From Oxyura jamaicensis (lineage: Eukaryota > Chordata > Aves > Anseriformes > Anatidae), in NCBI RefSeq assembly GCF_011077185.1, contig NC_048897.1:14433232-14497231 (forward strand): a stretch of 64,000 nt of DNA, read 5' to 3'. Positions 24,907-36,410 of the stretch are shown here, one piece after another. Position 1 is the first letter of the stretch, and each line of letters begins with the position of its first letter. The position numbers and the translations under genes are program-made. Under the pieces are notes generated by a model. It had not been told where the DNA came from and did not search any database. It was given only the letters and a program-made list of their open reading frames with translations.

Positions 24907-27640
24907 CTTATTTATGTAGAATAGCTGTTCTAAAGAAACAAACAGTATATTGTGTAATACATCAAAGCCAGTTCTGTTTTGAGTCAAGTCACCTATGCTG
25001 TTTGTTTATTAATTTTGTCAATTATATTTATTAATTAGGAACTTAGCATGTTATGAACAACAAAATGGTTGAAATGATCAGTTTTTAATATTAAATACAT
25101 AACTCAGAAACAGATGGTGACTGTTGAAAATCATATATAAATAAAATATAAAATAACTTAGTAATTAGAAAACATTTCCATATAAATTCCTTTGCCAACA
25201 TGCCAGCAAATCTGCCATCTATAGGCTTGCTTAGAATGACTTTTCTTTAAAAGACATTTATAATTGTATAGTACTAAGACTTAATGATGACTTGCTCTAC
25301 GTTCAGCTGAACAAATTGCAAAAAGCCATCAAAGTCCATAGAAATCTTTCTGTCTTAGATGTAGTAGGAAAAATTATTAATTTAGGGATTGTGCAGGTTG
25401 ATGACATGAGAAGCCAAGACTTAAATGTATAGTTCCTGAAGCAGCACTTTCTATAAAACAGGTTATACCACAATGTAGAAAGACTGCAAACATAGGCAAA
25501 TTTAAGGCACTTATTAATAGAAAATATATTTTATTTTTTTACAAGCGGAAGATATGATCAATGATGTTGTGATTGAAATAAAACACTCTCCATTGTTATT
25601 CTAAGTCAGACTCCATGATATGGAACCACAGGTTTTCAACTTCTTTGTCCTTCTGCATTTCTCTGCACTAATCTTTTCCCTGATGCAGCACCAGTGAAGT
25701 CAGCAGAGTTTTGGCAGGGATATATTGAGGTCATTACCTGTGAAAACTGTGCTTTGACATTTTAAAACTTCATTTGCAAGGTAACATGTCTTTCTCAAGT
25801 TTCTTAGCAATATTTCCACTAACACCTGAACATACACAAGAGTGTTTGCTGTTGTTGTTTTGATCGATTGTTTGTTTGTTTGTTTTCCTGGGTAAAGAAC
25901 AGGAAGAAAATGAAACTCTCCTCTTTGGATCAACAGTCCCCACCAAGAAATCAGCTAGATCATTCAAACCCGCTCAACCAGGTAGATCAATTAGCTGTTA
26001 CAAACTAGCATTTCCTTTTAAAAGATAACTAGTTCTTTAATTCTGCAAATCCACTGGACACATATACCCAGAATGTCAAAATACAAAAATACATGAAAAG
26101 CAAGAAAATCATTTTAGAGTCACATACTTCCAGCTAAGTTCATGGTTGACTTTATTATTTTTATTATTATTATTTTCTACTATTAAAAGTGAGAAGACAA
26201 CAGTGGGAAGTGGACAACAGTGGTTTGTTCTGAAAACTAACCATCATCTTATATTTATCACATCAAAAAAACCCTTTAGGATAAACAGGTAGACTAGATT
26301 ATTTCCGTACAGTTCCTGAATCATCTGATCAGTATAATAAGGGGCATGACTTGCATTTATAGGTATCAGACCTACATTTCACCCTCACATGTCACAAAGC
26401 ATCTTTTTCTGCCATTATTCCTTCTCTCCAGCAAAATATATCAAATAACCCTAACAATTCCACATTTCAAGATATATGCCAAATCAAAGATACAAAGATG
26501 ATCATGGAAAACAGAAAGCCTATCTTATGAGAGCACTCTTGAGCATAACTTTTGATGTTGAGAGGAACTGCAATTGCTATCTATAAATATATCAGGGTGT
26601 ACTAATCATTACTAGGCAGTTTGTTGAATTTCTGAAGGGAGCTGGATAATGCATTCCATTCAGGAGCAAAGTGCTCCACTCAGTGACTTTGGAGGTTTTG
26701 ATTCTTACTGTCTGAAGAAAAAGAGAAAGAGGAAGAAATTCTGCTAAAACTGGGAGCCACTCTTTTTAATATGCCTTAAATAAATTTTAAATATAATTGG
26801 AATTCTTCTTCCTTCACACATGCATACGTCAGCAACTTTTCTAGGTACTTCTAATTTGAATTCAAGACTCACTGCTTTCAGTTATCCCCTGCAAAAACAA
26901 GATACAATATAAGTACCTGAAGTACCTGAAAGAACTTACATTTAACTGAAAAATCTCTCTTTTCTATAATATCAATACAAATAAGAAAAAATAACTTAAT
27001 TGGCTGGCAGCAGTGTTGAATGCAGGATTTTGCTGTCATGATAGTTTCAGGTGGTGACCTGGCCTCAACTTTGGTGGTGAAACCACTTGTTTCATGGGCT
27101 TCTTTTAGACTCCAAAAATCAGCTGCACAGTTTGTAACACATTAAGGATGACCTATTTGTGTTGCTCTAGTTTTGTTGTCCTTTAGCTTTATCTGACTTG
27201 CTTCTTACTCCATAAATGCACAAAATTTTAACAAAGTTAACCAGTCATTGCTAAAGGAGTCATTGTTTTGTGTTAGCACATGAGTAAATTCAAATAATGG
27301 ACTGTATGTTTCCTGAGTGTATGTTTCTGTGGAGTGTGGTTGTTGAGGGAGGTGTGGAGGCTGCCAGTACCAGCAGCTGGTGTCATGTGCAGGAGGAGCA
27401 AGAGATGCTCCATACTGTGGCATTGCCTTCCTGCTGGAATTTGCTCTGGCTGGGTGTTATAGTTAAATATCCCCAACAGGGTTTTAGTTGGAAGGAGTTT
27501 TTGTACCTTTACAGTCATGACATGATGATATATTAAAAATATGCAGTGTGGTCCTCACTTGATACATTATTGATATTATTTTTTGTACTACACCTTTGCC
27601 TTAACCCCCCCCCCTTCTGCAATTAGGCCCCATTACAATA
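24907..27640. other. Anonymous AT-rich DNA, no gene seen
   Basis: No supportable gene. It includes (GTTT)n at about 25867-25884, (TTA)n at about 26154-26175 and a somewhat more GC-rich patch at about 27300-27480. Open frames overlap in that patch on both strands, but none has a recognisable domain. A C10 run lies at 27605-27614, just upstream of the LTR. Confidence 0.5.
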
Positions 27641-27641
27641 A

Positions 27642-27646
27642 GCACT
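27642..27646. repeat. Target-site duplication, left copy (GCACT)
   Basis: The pentamer GCACT is immediately upstream of the LTR and matches 28298-28302 exactly. If the last A of the LTR is counted, the match extends to AGCACT, so a 6-base duplication cannot be excluded. Confidence 0.7.
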
Positions 27647-28297
27647 TCTCCTGGTTTCAGATGGTATAGAGTTAATTGTCTTCCTAGTAGCTGGTGTGGT
27701 GCAGTGTTTTGGATTTTGGGTGAGAAAAATGCTGATAACACATACATATTTTAGTTGTTGCAGAGCAGTACTTACAAGTCAACAACTTTTCAGCTTCTCA
27801 CACCGTCCTGCCAGTGATGAGAGTGGAGGTGTACCAGGAGCTGGGAGAGGACAGAACTAGGACAGCTGTCCCAGAATGGCCACAGGTATGGCCCATACCA
27901 TGTTGATCATGTTGTTCAGCATCATGCTGAACAAGAAAACTGGGGCTTGGCCAAGGAAGGTGGATTGCTGCTCTGGGGCTGGCTGGGCATCAGTCAGCAG
28001 ATGGTGACCAATTGCACTGTGTATCAATTGCTTTGTATTTTCTTTTGTCATTATTATTGTTATTATTATGTTATTATGGTTATGGTTGCTGCTATTACCC
28101 CTTCAATTTCTGTCTATTACTAAACCATCTTTATCTCAACCCATGAGTTTTTTCCTTTTTTTTTTTTTTTTTTTTTTTGGTTTGTTTGTTTGTTTGTTTG
28201 TTTGTTTTTCCAGTTTTCTCCCCATCACACTGTATGTGGGGAGAAGTGAGTGAATGTCTGTGTGGTGTTTAGCTGGCTGCTGCGTTAAACCATGACA
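27647..28297 (+). mobile_element. Solo LTR of an avian endogenous retrovirus (ERVL-like)
   Basis: I recognise the wording of a common bird LTR. It begins TCTCCTGGTTTCAGATGG, has GAGTTAATTGTCTTCCTAG inside and GGCTGGCTGGGCATCAGTCA in the middle, then a TTATCTCAACCCATGAG segment, and ends GTTAAACCATGACA. It is about 650 bases long. The pentamer GCACT flanks both sides (27642-27646 and 28298-28302), consistent with a target duplication. There is no gag, pol or env next to it, so this is a solo LTR left by recombination between two LTRs. It has gained T22 (28157-28178) and (TTTG)n (28179-28208) expansions. I infer the ERVL class from the 5-base duplication and memory; class I is possible. Confidence 0.85.
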
Positions 28298-28302
28298 GCA
28301 CT
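28298..28302. repeat. Target-site duplication, right copy (GCACT)
   Basis: This is the right-hand partner of the GCACT at 27642-27646. The pair marks the insertion boundaries of the LTR. Confidence 0.7.
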
Positions 28303-28570
28303 GTATAAACACATAACTTAATGGACCTCAAACAAAGAGAAGTTGAATAAAGAAAAACAAAAACACCCAAAAGGTGACTTTTAAAATTCCCTTACTGGTT
28401 CATTTTTCTTCATCTCAGTGATTAGCTTTTCCATAGAGCCTTACAAATTTCATTGCCTTGCTAGTTTTAATAACTTGTTGCAGGAGTCTTAATTCTCTGG
28501 TGAAATCTTCCCTTTGAACGCTATCTTTGAAAAAGGTTAGTTTTAAGAACAAGTCTTGTAATTTGCAATG

Positions 28571-28797
28571 CTTCCTTCCTTCCTTCCTTCCTTCCTTCCT
28601 TCCTTCCTTCCTTCCTTNNNNNNNNNNNNNNNNNNNNNNNNNNNNNNNNNNNNNNNNNNNNNNNNNNNNNNNNNNNNNNNNNNNNNNNNNNNNNNNNNNN
28701 NNNNNNNNNNNNNNNNNCTTCCTTCCTTCCTTCCTTCCTTCCTTCCTTCCTTCCTTCCTTCCTTTCTTCCTTTCTTCCTTTCTTCCTTTCTTTCTTT
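28571..28797. repeat. (CTTC)n microsatellite with internal assembly gap
   Basis: A pure (CTTC)n tract runs into the gap on the left (28571-28617) and resumes on the right (28718-28797), becoming mixed with CTTT toward its end. The same repeat and strand on both sides show that the gap lies inside the tract. The true array length is unknown. Open frames across it are artefacts of the repeat. Confidence 0.97.
28618..28717. other. Assembly gap, exactly 100 N
   Basis: Exactly 100 undetermined bases. A round 100 is a usual placeholder for a gap of unknown size, so distances measured across this point are not reliable. Confidence 0.98.
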
Positions 28798-31149
28798 TTC
28801 CACATCTATTCAAATGTTTTTCTCTCTCATTACCACTGTCCTCATCAATCTAGGTTTTCTATCTAGCTCCTCTGTTTGTTACCTGATAGTCAAGACGAGT
28901 GAAAATAGCTTCTTGGCTATGATGACAATAACAGACATGTAACATCTCAACCATATTGAATTGCATAAGTAGCCAAATAATGCATCACTATCCAAGTAGT
29001 CTTAAATACTGCCAAAGATTTGATTTAAACATATTCAGGCCCATTTCTCCCTCTTTAGCAAAGTCTTTATATAACCAGAATTCCACATCCTGGTAATTTT
29101 TGGTTTGAAAAAAATATATATAGCTGTGCAAATATCTTTCACAAAATGCTTGACCAAAATGACTTCCAAGCAGGTTTAGGATTCACTTCACACATTCTGA
29201 AGCTATAACATTCTGACATATTAGTTCGGTTGGGTTGTGAATGGTTCACCAGTCTTCATTTTCCAGTGACTCAATGTTTATGGCATGTGCTCAATTGTTT
29301 TAAGGCATGACTAAAAAGTGTAAAACTGGTCTATGAAATCACTAGTCCAGAAAAAATTCTCTGCTCTGTTGAATTCAATAAGCAGTATATACATTCACTT
29401 TCTTTGTCTATTACTTTTTCCTTATTTTTTTTTCCAAACCTTAGGAGTGTTTCAGAATTGTAGGGTTGGAAGAAGTACTTACTCAGAAATACCAGTTTTA
29501 TGTATGCAAACTTTATAGCACAGAAAATATTTTTTATTTTTACATGACTATATAGATTTCTACAATAATTACAGCTTGCAAAGCAGACTGCAAAATTGTA
29601 CCTACTTCCTCAAGAGCACTGAGAGAGGGAGAAAGGGGGGAAAAACAAACTCTACCTGTATATTCAGCTTCCTACAGTAAGGAAAATAAAAACAGAATGG
29701 AGCACTGTAATTTGGAGTTTAGATGACAAAAATGACATTAAAAGACTGATTTCCTAGAATAGCACATGCAAAAATGTCTTTTCTTCACAAGCTTCTTCAA
29801 TTGGTACATCAAGAAAGTCCACTGAAATAAATCTTCAAAATAAAATCTCTCCTTTGGATGCTAACAGCTTTTTCAAATAATCTGTTTTTCTTAATGATGA
29901 GAGAGGCACAAAATTTAAGAAAATTGGCAAATGTTTATGGCCCTTTTAAAACTAATTATATTGACTGTATCCTGTTGAATTGATTAATTGTATCTATTAG
30001 AATTCTCTAGAACTCTGCCTCTGCTGAGACTTTCTGTAGTGGCAGTGTGTTTCCCTGATCATTTAGGTAACTTTTAAAGATCAAGTGAGGTACAGAAAAT
30101 TCCCTTTTTTATCTGATCCCCAGCTCTCCACAGTTGTGAGGAAGACGTAACAATTCCAAAAACATAAAAGTTGTATGTGCTAAGTATTTTTTTTCCTAAA
30201 AATAATGCCTTTTGATTGTATTAAAAATGTAAAAAATGACTACATAGATAAATAGATTTTATTTTTATCCTTATGATCAGTTTAAAAAAAAATGAAGGCA
30301 AATGCATTTTCAGCTTTGGTAGAGGTAGAAATTGTGATGTCTAGTTTTATACAGCTCTGCTAAGCAGGTATATATGCATGACTTGAAATAGTGTCTAATA
30401 TTCCATAGATGGCAATTACTTTCAGAAGAATGGCTAGGGACTTAATTAAAAGGCAAACTAAAGCATTTTAGTTAGCAAACTAAAATGCTGGAAAAGGACA
30501 TGAAAAATCTATACATTATGCAAGGGACTCTAAAGAACATTTAGGAAGCTGAGTGTCTCTTTAAAATTTGTTTTCATTTCTTCACAAAAAGTTAACTTTA
30601 AAATAAAGGTCGTGTATCCTATGTTTAAAATTACATTTTAGCTAACTGAGCCTACTACACAACAAAGCAAAATATATTTGACTGCACAACATTGATTTTA
30701 CATGAAAGCACATCAGTTAGTGAAATGCAAAAACCAATAAAGCATCACCCCTGGCTGGGATAGATATCTCTAGACACAATTTATTTTTACATTTAAACCA
30801 ATTATTGGTCTTGTTGCATTTAAAAATGTGCACCATATATTCTTACAAGGACTTTTTTATTCAATCAAATCAATTGCATTGATCTCCATATTCCATATTA
30901 AACACCGATCTTAAATTAAAGCTGACACTTTAGAAGGCCATGCTACAAGTTTCTAAGAAATAAATTCTACAAGACTTTCTTTGTGTGTTTTTATGCCCAA
31001 ACATGAATACAAATATTGATTACATTTTAACACACAATTTGTAAGCTAATTCAAATCTTATTTCTTCCTAATATTTGTTCAATAATATTACAAACTTACA
31101 GAAACACAATGCTCCCTGCATTTCCTTCTGTTGCACTGGAATATGAAAA
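28798..31149. other. Anonymous AT-rich DNA, no gene seen
   Basis: No supportable gene. A short GTAGGGTTGGAAG word at about 29460-29472 resembles the CR1 3' end but has no octamers or further match. A perfect hairpin at 30462-30489 is listed separately. Confidence 0.55.
30462..30489. repeat. Perfect 12-bp stem, 4-base loop hairpin
   Basis: AGCATTTTAGTT (30462-30473) and AACTAAAATGCT (30478-30489) are exact reverse complements around the loop AGCA. The 10-mer GCAAACTAAA also occurs as a direct repeat at 30453-30462 and 30475-30484, so direct and inverted copies overlap. The stem is too short and AT-rich for a confident small-RNA precursor call, and I recognise no known microRNA. Confidence 0.75.
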
Positions 31150-31464
31150 TGTAACCTTCCAGTACCTAAATGGCCTAAGAGGGACTCTTTATTGGATAGT
31201 GTAGGACAAGGGTAATGACTTTAAACTAAGACAGTAGATTTACATTAGATATTTGGAAGAAATTCTTTACTATGATTGTGTTGAGGCACTGTTGCCTGGA
31301 GGTTGCCTGGAGAAACTGTGGATGCCCCATAACTGAAAGTGTTCATGGCCAGGCTGAATGGCCCTTTGAGCAACCTTGTCTAGTAGAATGTGTCCCTGCC
31401 CATGGCAGGTGGAATTACATGATCTTTAATATCCCTTCCAATGCAAATCATTCTATGATTCTAT
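31150..31464 (+). mobile_element. CR1 LINE, 3'-end fragment
   Basis: The plus strand follows the familiar CR1 3' end: GTAACCTTCCAGTACCTAAA, then GGACAAGGGTAATG, TTAGATATTTGGAAGAAATTC, TGTGGATGCCCC, GTGTCCCTGCCCATGGCAGG and CCCTTCCAATGC, ending in ATTCTATGATTCTAT. It is about 315 bases, truncated at the 5' side, and covers the end of ORF2 and the 3' UTR. The 65-codon open frame in it is not an intact ORF2 product. It is diverged but collinear with the copies I remember. Confidence 0.95.
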
Positions 31465-32460
31465 TATAATGCTTCTCATTAATAATGTAATAATAGTATA
31501 CAAAGATTATTTTTTTTTTAAGAGAGATCTTTTAAAAGAGATCAGCATAACTGTTGATGAAGGACCCACAAGATCTACAAATATTTTTCCATAAATGTTT
31601 TTACAGAAGAATTGTTTCCTTTTAGAACATTACTCAAAAAAGTTTGCATCTACCAAGTTGTAACCAAGCAACTGAAGTTGCTTTCATTCCCAAGTGGTGC
31701 CTACAAAGACAGGTAGCAGGAATGTTAATAGGTCATTCATGTGGACCAGGCTATTGCATGTGTAAGACTGATGCTAAGTATTCTCTTGGTAAAAACCTTG
31801 GACCACTGAAGGCGTTGGCACAGCTCCAATTTTGTACAGAGGCTATTCTCTATCTATCCAGCTTGCCACATCACCTCTCTCTATCTGGTGGGGAAACTAC
31901 TACTCTGCTTGGAAAACACTACCCGTTTCCCTCTGGCTCATCAGTTTCCCAGCTTTTAAAGCTCTGTTGACATTGCTTGTACTTTGTAACTTCTCTCTCC
32001 CAAGAGTTTTCAATTAGCTTTAGAGGCATTATTTAACTCTCCGAAGCTTTCTAGAGTTTACACATAATTTGCATAAAAGTGAAATGGAAGAATCTAGATT
32101 TAGACATATTATCATACATTCAATATGCTCAACATCCTAACACTTCTCCATCTCTTCATATTGCTATGTGCATACCTTGCAGTCAAATGAACAGTATAAG
32201 AACCAAGGAGGGAATTTCTCAAATACTCCAAATAGCTGCACATCACTACAGATTATGACTGCTTGGATTTAGGGACCATTTTTTTTGGCTGAGGAAACAT
32301 TCCAATGGGATAGATTAATCTATGTAAACCACACAGCTCAGCTGAAACTGCTGTTCAGCATTCTAAATTGCTACCTTTGTCTTCTTTCAGCACAAAAATG
32401 TGCATTTCTTCCTATAATAAAGATATTTTATAATAGCAATAAGGCAACTCCAGGGTGTGC

Positions 32461-32551
32461 GGTTATCATGAGATAATCATACCCCGGAGGGATTGCAGAT
32501 ACTTGGCTGTGCCTCATAACACCCCATGTGTGTGTTTATCTCATGATAACC
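32461..32551. repeat. Perfect 16-bp inverted repeat with GATA-type motifs
   Basis: GGTTATCATGAGATAA (32461-32476) and TTATCTCATGATAACC (32536-32551) are exact reverse complements. After one T-T mismatch the pairing continues inward with CATAC against GTGTG (one G-T pair), giving about 22-base arms around a 47-base loop. Each arm is itself a small palindrome (TTATC, four bases, GATAA). The segment therefore carries four GATAA/TTATC sites, the core of GATA-factor binding sites. It could be a transposon-like palindromic repeat, a conserved hairpin repeat of the Eulor/UCON sort, or an enhancer; I cannot tell which. Confidence 0.7.
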
Positions 32552-33224
32552 CTACTCTCTTTTGTATCTTATTGCCTAATTATCTTCAGCTAATGCAAAA
32601 TACTAATTTTTTGTCTGAAACAATATGTGCAAGAATGCATTGCTAACAATCACTGGAGGATGTTGACAAACAATGCTGTCACTACTTTATACTCTCTTCC
32701 AGTCAGAAATTTACATAAGAAACCAAATTTGGATATTTTTCCAAAACAGTTCAAATCCTTTTAAGCAATAGCATCTAAAATACTGGAAGGAGGACAGGTA
32801 AATATCTATTAAAAATTCCATGTATATTCTTACACTGATTTATATGGTTTTACTTACATATAACACTGAACTTCTTTATTCTGTATTTACACCTCTTTTG
32901 CATTTCTATTCTAGTACATAAAATATAGTTTGCTGACTGTTGCTTATAAACCCTACAGCGACTCCATTTATATCACAGGACCACTCATCTGATATTTATT
33001 TGAGGATTATTTTTTGTTGTTGTTTTTGATGTTTTTGTGAATATAAGAAGTAATAGCTACATTTCAGATAACATTAGGAGATGCTCAGAGACAGTAGACT
33101 CTGGCCCTCACTAAAGCCAACAGAACATTTCTTCATTGCAACAGAAACACATGTTATAACATCTGCATTGAAATCTGATATATGAAATACTCAGAAATAA
33201 TGTCCAATAACTCCTTCTCAGTTG

Positions 33225-33247
33225 AAAAAAAAAAAAAAAAAAAAAAA
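33225..33247. repeat. A23 homopolymer
   Basis: An uninterrupted run of 23 A, with no retroposon body recognised next to it. Confidence 0.9.
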
Positions 33248-34734
33248 GTCATAAAAATCACAATCATTCACAAGCCATTGAAAATACACAAACTAAAAAT
33301 TAGTTTAAATTTTTAACTGATAGATTTCTTCTGCAATTTAAATTGTGAATATTATAAAACATATTAAAAGTATTAAAAGCTAATTTACCAAATCAAAATG
33401 GTATGTGTAAGAGATATGTTTTTCTCTTTTCATAAAAGCTGTATACATTCAGATGTGGTTGCTGATCATATGATCTGACATATTAAGATGGCAAAAAGCT
33501 GCACCAAATGTAATAAATAATATGTTACCAGTATACATAAAGATGATTAACCTATCATCGTTATACAGATTTCCTCATTTCTCATTAATAATATTACTGA
33601 ATGTTTATTATACATGTTTCATCCACATATCGAAACATTGCATGAGTTTTAAGTAAAACATGTTCTGTTTGTTTGTTTTTCTATAGGTAATATTAACAGA
33701 ACAGAAAAGGAAACCTTTGGACTGTCTACCAGTTATGATGACATATGTTTATGTTAACAAAAAAAGTAAATAAAAGAAAAACAGTAAGTTAATTGTGAGA
33801 GAAATACATTATTTGCAATGCTTAACACACATGAAAAATGCAGCCTTGGGAATTTGAAATGTAAGATTTTATGTATGTAACATATATGTGTGTGTTTTAT
33901 AAATATTTGTTTTTTATCTTCTATTATATAAGCTATCGTTCTTATCTGTACTGCATACTAAGAAAAAAAATAAAATTGTAGATCTACAGGCTTTGGTCTC
34001 TTATCTCTGTTGTTGATAGCTATAGTTAATGAAATTGAGATTTTTAGAATATCTAGTTACACGCACTGTTTTATGTATAATGCTTTCATGTTTCCTGTCC
34101 TCCCACTCAACCAGCTCTTCTGTAAAGTACACGTGTTTATCTCTCTTTACATTGCTTACAGATTTCATTTCTCAATCCTTTGATTATTTTAGATGGCCTT
34201 CTCTGAATTTTAGTTTCATGGTGCCAGTGAAAGAGAATTGCCTTAATACAGTTCTCTTCAGAAGTTGCTAGCCCTGCTGCTGTCTTGCCTGTGGCATTCC
34301 TGGCAGCACTTGACACTGTACATTATTCCTGGAAATGGAATCAAGGGGCAGATTCCCAATCAACATATACCAAAAGAATTATAAAAAAATACCATCAACA
34401 CAGGATGATGCTGATATGCAAAAACCACACCAATCACAGCAGCTGCTGTTTTAGAACAAAGGTCTGAGCTCATAATTTGTTTATCTTAATAGAAAAAAAA
34501 CCTGCTAACCTATAAAATTGTGGAAGGAAAGAAGAGGCTTTGAAGAAAAGCTACATACACTAAAATTAGGAGGATTTTCCCTTACATTGGCCACAGTGCA
34601 CTCATATTTTGAAGGAGAAAAATAAGAACAAAACCATGAATGTGCTGATGTGAAGATGTCCTTCATGAATAATAGTTAGAAGGAACTTTACAAGTAAATA
34701 ATGATCCATCAAACTATCCTCATCTTAAATTCAC

Positions 34735-34759
34735 TTTTTTTTTTTTTTTTTTTTTTTTT
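34735..34759. repeat. T25 homopolymer
   Basis: An uninterrupted run of 25 T located about 85 bases before the purine tract at 34844. Confidence 0.9.
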
Positions 34760-34843
34760 ATTCCTTATGCCATTAAAATTCACATTTTAGCTTTCAAATT
34801 GGATATCATCTTGCCAGCAGTAACAGAAATTGCTGTGGATAGC

Positions 34844-34899
34844 AAGGAAGGAAGGAAAGAAAGAAAAAAGGAAAGAAAGAAAGAAGGAAGGAAGGAAAG
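34844..34899. repeat. (GGAA)n/(GAAA)n purine tract, near mirror repeat
   Basis: An all-purine tract of about 56 bases. GGAA units at both ends surround GAAA units in the middle, so it reads nearly the same from both directions on one strand. Such mirror purine tracts can form triplex DNA; that is inference. Confidence 0.88.
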
Positions 34900-36064
34900 C
34901 TTTGTGTGCTAGAACATGGTAGAAAATCTATCTGAAATCTACCTTGATCAACAGTGAAGAATTGAACTTCATCCCTTACCAACAATCAGACTGCAGGATT
35001 GATCCTCCTCCACAGAAACAACCTTCTCCTTACAGTATTAGCATTAGGTGTCAGCTAACTTTTAAATATAATTAAATACCAAGTTCCAAAGAAAATGCTT
35101 ATCATTAAAGGTTTATCATGTGTGTTATGGCAATAAATTTTTATAAAATAAAATACTTTGTATTTTACTTCAAGGACATTACAATGCATATGTAGCTTTT
35201 CTGTAATTCTATTTTAACATCAGCAGAGATCTAACATGACTACTCACCTACAGTTTCATGGGGAGCATATGCTGTAGTAAAGTCACTTAGAATAATATGT
35301 GATAGAGAACTCCCATTTTGACACATGCCATGGTCTTTCTTAATTCAGTAAATTAATGGATACAGTAAGGGCAATGACATATATTATGTCTTTGTGATTA
35401 AAAAAAAAAAAAATCCTTATTGTTTTATGCTGAATTAAACCAAAGACTAATCTTTCATACCAAAAACTAAAAGAGAGCATGCTGAATTCTGAATTCTGGT
35501 TCCAGTTCTTCTCTTGTTTTTGAGTTTTGCAATATAAAGCTATTAAACTGAAAATAATAATGATAATAAAAAAAGCTAACTAATATGATTTTTTGTTCCA
35601 TAACTTCAGACAATTAAAAGATCTTATATTTCTTTGTTAAACACAGCCTAACTATACGTATTTGAGTGAAAACAACTTCTGTATTTTATGCTGACCTCAA
35701 TGCTGCTAATGTGTGCAAAGCTCTCTAAGTCTACTGGGCCAGTGGGTCAGCTAAGCCAGCACTCTGGCTAGTTTCAGAAGTGAATTTAAGATAAGAGTTA
35801 GACAAGAATTTATCCGGAGTGCAGACAGAAACAATTTCACTTTAAGCAAGAAGTGTTCTGGTTGACCTTCAGAGATGTCATGTCACTCCCATGTCTGTTA
35901 GGAAAGCTGCAGCAACATTCAAGAATTTTCAGTTTACAGAAGGTGGAACCTAGTCAACCTAGCAAATTTAATTGACTCAGGACTTCGTGTGGATTTTAGA
36001 CTTTTAAAATCTCTATTCCAGAGTAGAAAGAAAGCATTTCTTACTTATTTTTTCAAAATAAAAC

Positions 36065-36144
36065 TACTCTTCCTTTGTACTCTTCCTTTGTACTCTTCCT
36101 TTGTACTCTTCCTTTGTACTTCCTTTGTTTGTACTCTTCCTTTG
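36065..36144. repeat. 13-bp minisatellite (TACTCTTCCTTTG)n
   Basis: Four perfect tandem copies of TACTCTTCCTTTG (36065-36116) are followed by an 11-base copy lacking CT, a TTTG remnant, and one more perfect copy (36132-36144). The purity points to recent expansion. Confidence 0.95.
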
Positions 36145-36410
36145 GGACTTAAGAGATTCTTTTAAAAGTCTCTGTACATCTCTTTAGATATTTTATAGCA
36201 TTAAAACGTTGCCAGTCTAACTTGTTTGCAGTTTTTCAACTAGCAACTAAACATTTTTCTCACTTACATTTATTATTAATAGTTCACTAACTATTCATCA
36301 AATAATGAATGCAGTTCTTTTTTGTCATAGAAAATCTTTATTGGTTCAAGGTTTTGTTTCTTATGAATGTTTTCATTTGGAAATCTACTATTCTTAATTC
36401 TGTAAGCTAA

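Larger units (their letters stand above)
31465..36064. other. Anonymous AT-rich DNA, no gene seen
   Basis: No supportable gene. Holds the GATA-rich inverted repeat (32461-32551), A23 at 33225-33247, T25 at 34735-34759 and a purine mirror tract at 34844-34899. A 108-codon open frame at 31644-31970 overlaps another frame on the same strand and has no recognisable domain. Confidence 0.5.

Noticed and set aside
28415..28942. Several open frames of 86 to 132 codons across the CTTC array and gap
   Set aside because: They consist of repeat-encoded Gly-Arg-Lys-Glu or Leu-Pro-Ser-Phe units and unknown residues across 100 N. They are not genes.
29449..29475. GTAGGGTTGGAAG resembling a CR1 3' end
   Set aside because: The match is about 13 bases with no octamers or flanking CR1 sequence.
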